Shown here one piece after another: positions 63,293 through 64,000 of a DNA stretch of 64,000 bases (positions are counted from its first letter, which is position 1; every line of letters begins with the position of its first letter). A program made the position numbers and the translations under genes. This DNA comes from JAWLAT01 sp041395325 (GTDB taxonomy: Bacteria > Pseudomonadota > Gammaproteobacteria > Xanthomonadales > SZUA-5): positions 1-64,000 of the forward strand of contig JAWLAT010000020.1 in NCBI GenBank assembly GCA_041395325.1, given 5' to 3'. Under the pieces are notes generated by a model. That model searched no databases. It saw only the letters and a program-made list of their open reading frames with translations, and was not told the DNA's origin.

Positions 63293-63609
63293 AGCGGCTC
63301 TACCAGCACGTGCTCGGCTTCGTGCAGGCGCAACGCGAACAGCGCACCGGCCACTCGCACCGCCAGCGGCTCGCGTCCACCGGGGCCGATCGCCACAACG
63401 CTGACCGATTCACCCGGCACGAAGCCGATCTCCAGCAGACGCAGCACCAGCTGCGCGCCATGGCCGTGGCCGCTGCCGGCCTGCGGCAGGCGCACTTCGC
63501 GCACCCGGGCCGGTTGGCCGGTCGGCAGGTCGGCCAGACTGGTGGGCCGGGAGGGCAAGGGGTCGAGCACGGCGGTCTCGGAGCGGAGGTCGGTCAGCGT
63601 GGCGTCCAT
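63289..63609 (-). CDS. feoA: FeoA-type SH3-like protein
   Basis: This 106-residue protein has the FeoA core: LADLPTGQPARVREV, LRLLEIGFVPGESVSVVAIGPGG, EPLAVRVAGALFALRLHEAEHVLV. It is a small cytoplasmic SH3-fold partner of FeoB. An in-frame ATG at 63660 would add 17 residues of non-conserved leader (MIRVNVCGPDLRQAAQA), so the start at 63609 is preferred, although the upstream Met is possible. It heads the feoA-feoB operon, with a possible Fur site upstream. Confidence 0.9.
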   Translation of the reverse strand: MDATLTDLRSETAVLDPLPSRPTSLADLPTGQPARVREVRLPQAGSGHGHGAQLVLRLLEIGFVPGESVSVVAIGPGGREPLAVRVAGALFALRLHEAEHVLVEPL

Positions 63610-63663
63610 GGCCTGAGCAGCTTGCCGAAGGTCGGGGCCGCATACGTTGACACGAATCAATCC

Positions 63664-63682
63664 TGAATGCGAATGACTTTCA
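63664..63682. promoter_or_regulatory. Possible Fur box upstream of feoA
   Basis: TGAATGCGAATGACTTTCA has the TGA...TCA ends and an A/T-richer core resembling the 19-bp Fur consensus, but with several mismatches. Fur control of feoAB is usual in proteobacteria; this site itself is a weak match. Confidence 0.35.
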
Positions 63683-63779
63683 CTCAGCTGCCGTGAGAGG
63701 TTCAGCTGGCGGCCAACATTCGGAGCAACCTGGGTCGTTGGCGCTACGCTAGTGGCCCCCTGCCTTCGACGCTCTGGCC

Positions 63780-64000
63780 ATGATGCACGACCCGCTGTTT
63801 CCGCCCCCGTCGCCGCCGTTCCTGCCCATCGAGGGTGATGCTCGCTGCTTCCCGGTGCACAGGATCTATTGCGTCGGTCGCAACTACGCCGACCACGTCC
63901 GCGAAATGGGCGGTGATGCCAGCCGCGATCCGCCGATCTTCTTCACCAAGCCGGCCGATGCCATCGTCGGCGACGGCATGGTGTTGCCCTTTCCGTGCGC
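63780..64000 (+). CDS. Fumarylacetoacetate hydrolase-family protein, 5' part
   Basis: The gene starts with ATGATG at 63780 and runs out of the window. The 73 visible residues include HRIYCVGRNYADHVREMG and PPIFFTKPADAIVGDG, the N-terminal signature of FAH-family enzymes (fumarylpyruvate hydrolase, 2-keto-4-pentenoate hydratase/isomerase and similar). Those enzymes cleave or isomerise keto acids of aromatic catabolism with a divalent metal. The metal ligands and the specific activity lie beyond the edge. It is divergent from feoA. Confidence 0.88.
   Translation, partial: MMHDPLFPPPSPPFLPIEGDARCFPVHRIYCVGRNYADHVREMGGDASRDPPIFFTKPADAIVGDGMVLPFPC

Overview
The window is a dense, high-GC (roughly two-thirds G+C by eye) bacterial chromosome segment with about 48 protein genes. 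No rRNA, tRNA, insertion sequence, prophage or CRISPR array was found. The gene content points to a gammaproteobacterium of the Lysobacterales/Xanthomonadales type: a SURF1 / SCO-like / CtaA / CtaB heme A block beside a small twin-helix protein, phhA divergent from an Lrp/AsnC regulator, a DUF1244 protein, FeoAB, and many c-di-GMP and LytTR signalling genes. The placement is inferred from gene content only. Many gene pairs overlap as ATGA or GTGA, so translational coupling is common.

Layout. 1-6336: partial MBL-fold sulfur dioxygenase-like gene, GST, acyltransferase divergent from a membrane LytTR regulator, and a PAS-GGDEF-EAL protein. 6312-11461 (minus): a compact operon of a 579-aa protein of unknown function, ispG, a PuuB/OrdL-like FAD oxidase, a gamma-glutamylamine cyclotransferase-like protein and a cupin. 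11654-24672 (plus): a six-gene redox operon, the most interesting part of the window. 24778-28000: a large membrane diguanylate cyclase and a DUF1244 protein. 28023-38828: glycosyltransferase, two ATPase-less FtsX/MacB-type permeases, an SLC13 carrier, a two-component pair with twin receiver domains, and a proline-rich membrane protein. 39008-42868: valS and a CHAD protein. 42982-47479: heme A / cytochrome oxidase assembly genes and a 2OG-Fe(II) oxygenase. 47628-54677: Ca2+/Na+ antiporter, phhA/Lrp pair, MoxR ATPase, Ser/Thr kinase, metallophosphoesterase and VOC proteins. 54674-60380: a VOC gene broken by an in-frame stop, a GspE/PilB-type ATPase and a large Asp-box propeller protein. 60426-61111: a PIN/RHH toxin-antitoxin pair. 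61176-63609: feoAB and a small Cys-rich membrane protein. 63780-64000: start of a fumarylacetoacetate hydrolase-family gene.

The redox operon reads as a trans-envelope electron pathway. It encodes (i) a cytoplasmic flavoprotein fused to two cyclic-nucleotide-binding domains and a four-cluster ferredoxin domain; (ii) a membrane b-type cytochrome with two H-X13-H helix pairs; (iii) an FHA domain tethered by one membrane helix to a periplasmic decaheme cytochrome c; (iv) a lipoprotein with two GlcG/HbpS domains; (v) an outer-membrane beta-barrel; and (vi) a 1313-aa exported decaheme cytochrome with a His-rich segment and an LVIVD-type beta-propeller. Its promoter region carries a perfect 15-bp inverted repeat, one arm of which covers the -35 element, and a hairpin terminator follows the last gene. 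I do not recognise this exact combination. Electron direction and terminal substrate cannot be read from sequence.

Other non-coding structure: three heptanucleotide tandem-repeat tracts (one inside valS), a long palindromic repeat after valS with a half copy elsewhere, 20-bp-period direct repeats upstream of the LytTR gene and of the histidine kinase, and candidate operators at phhA/lrp, at the toxin-antitoxin pair and (weakly) at feoA.
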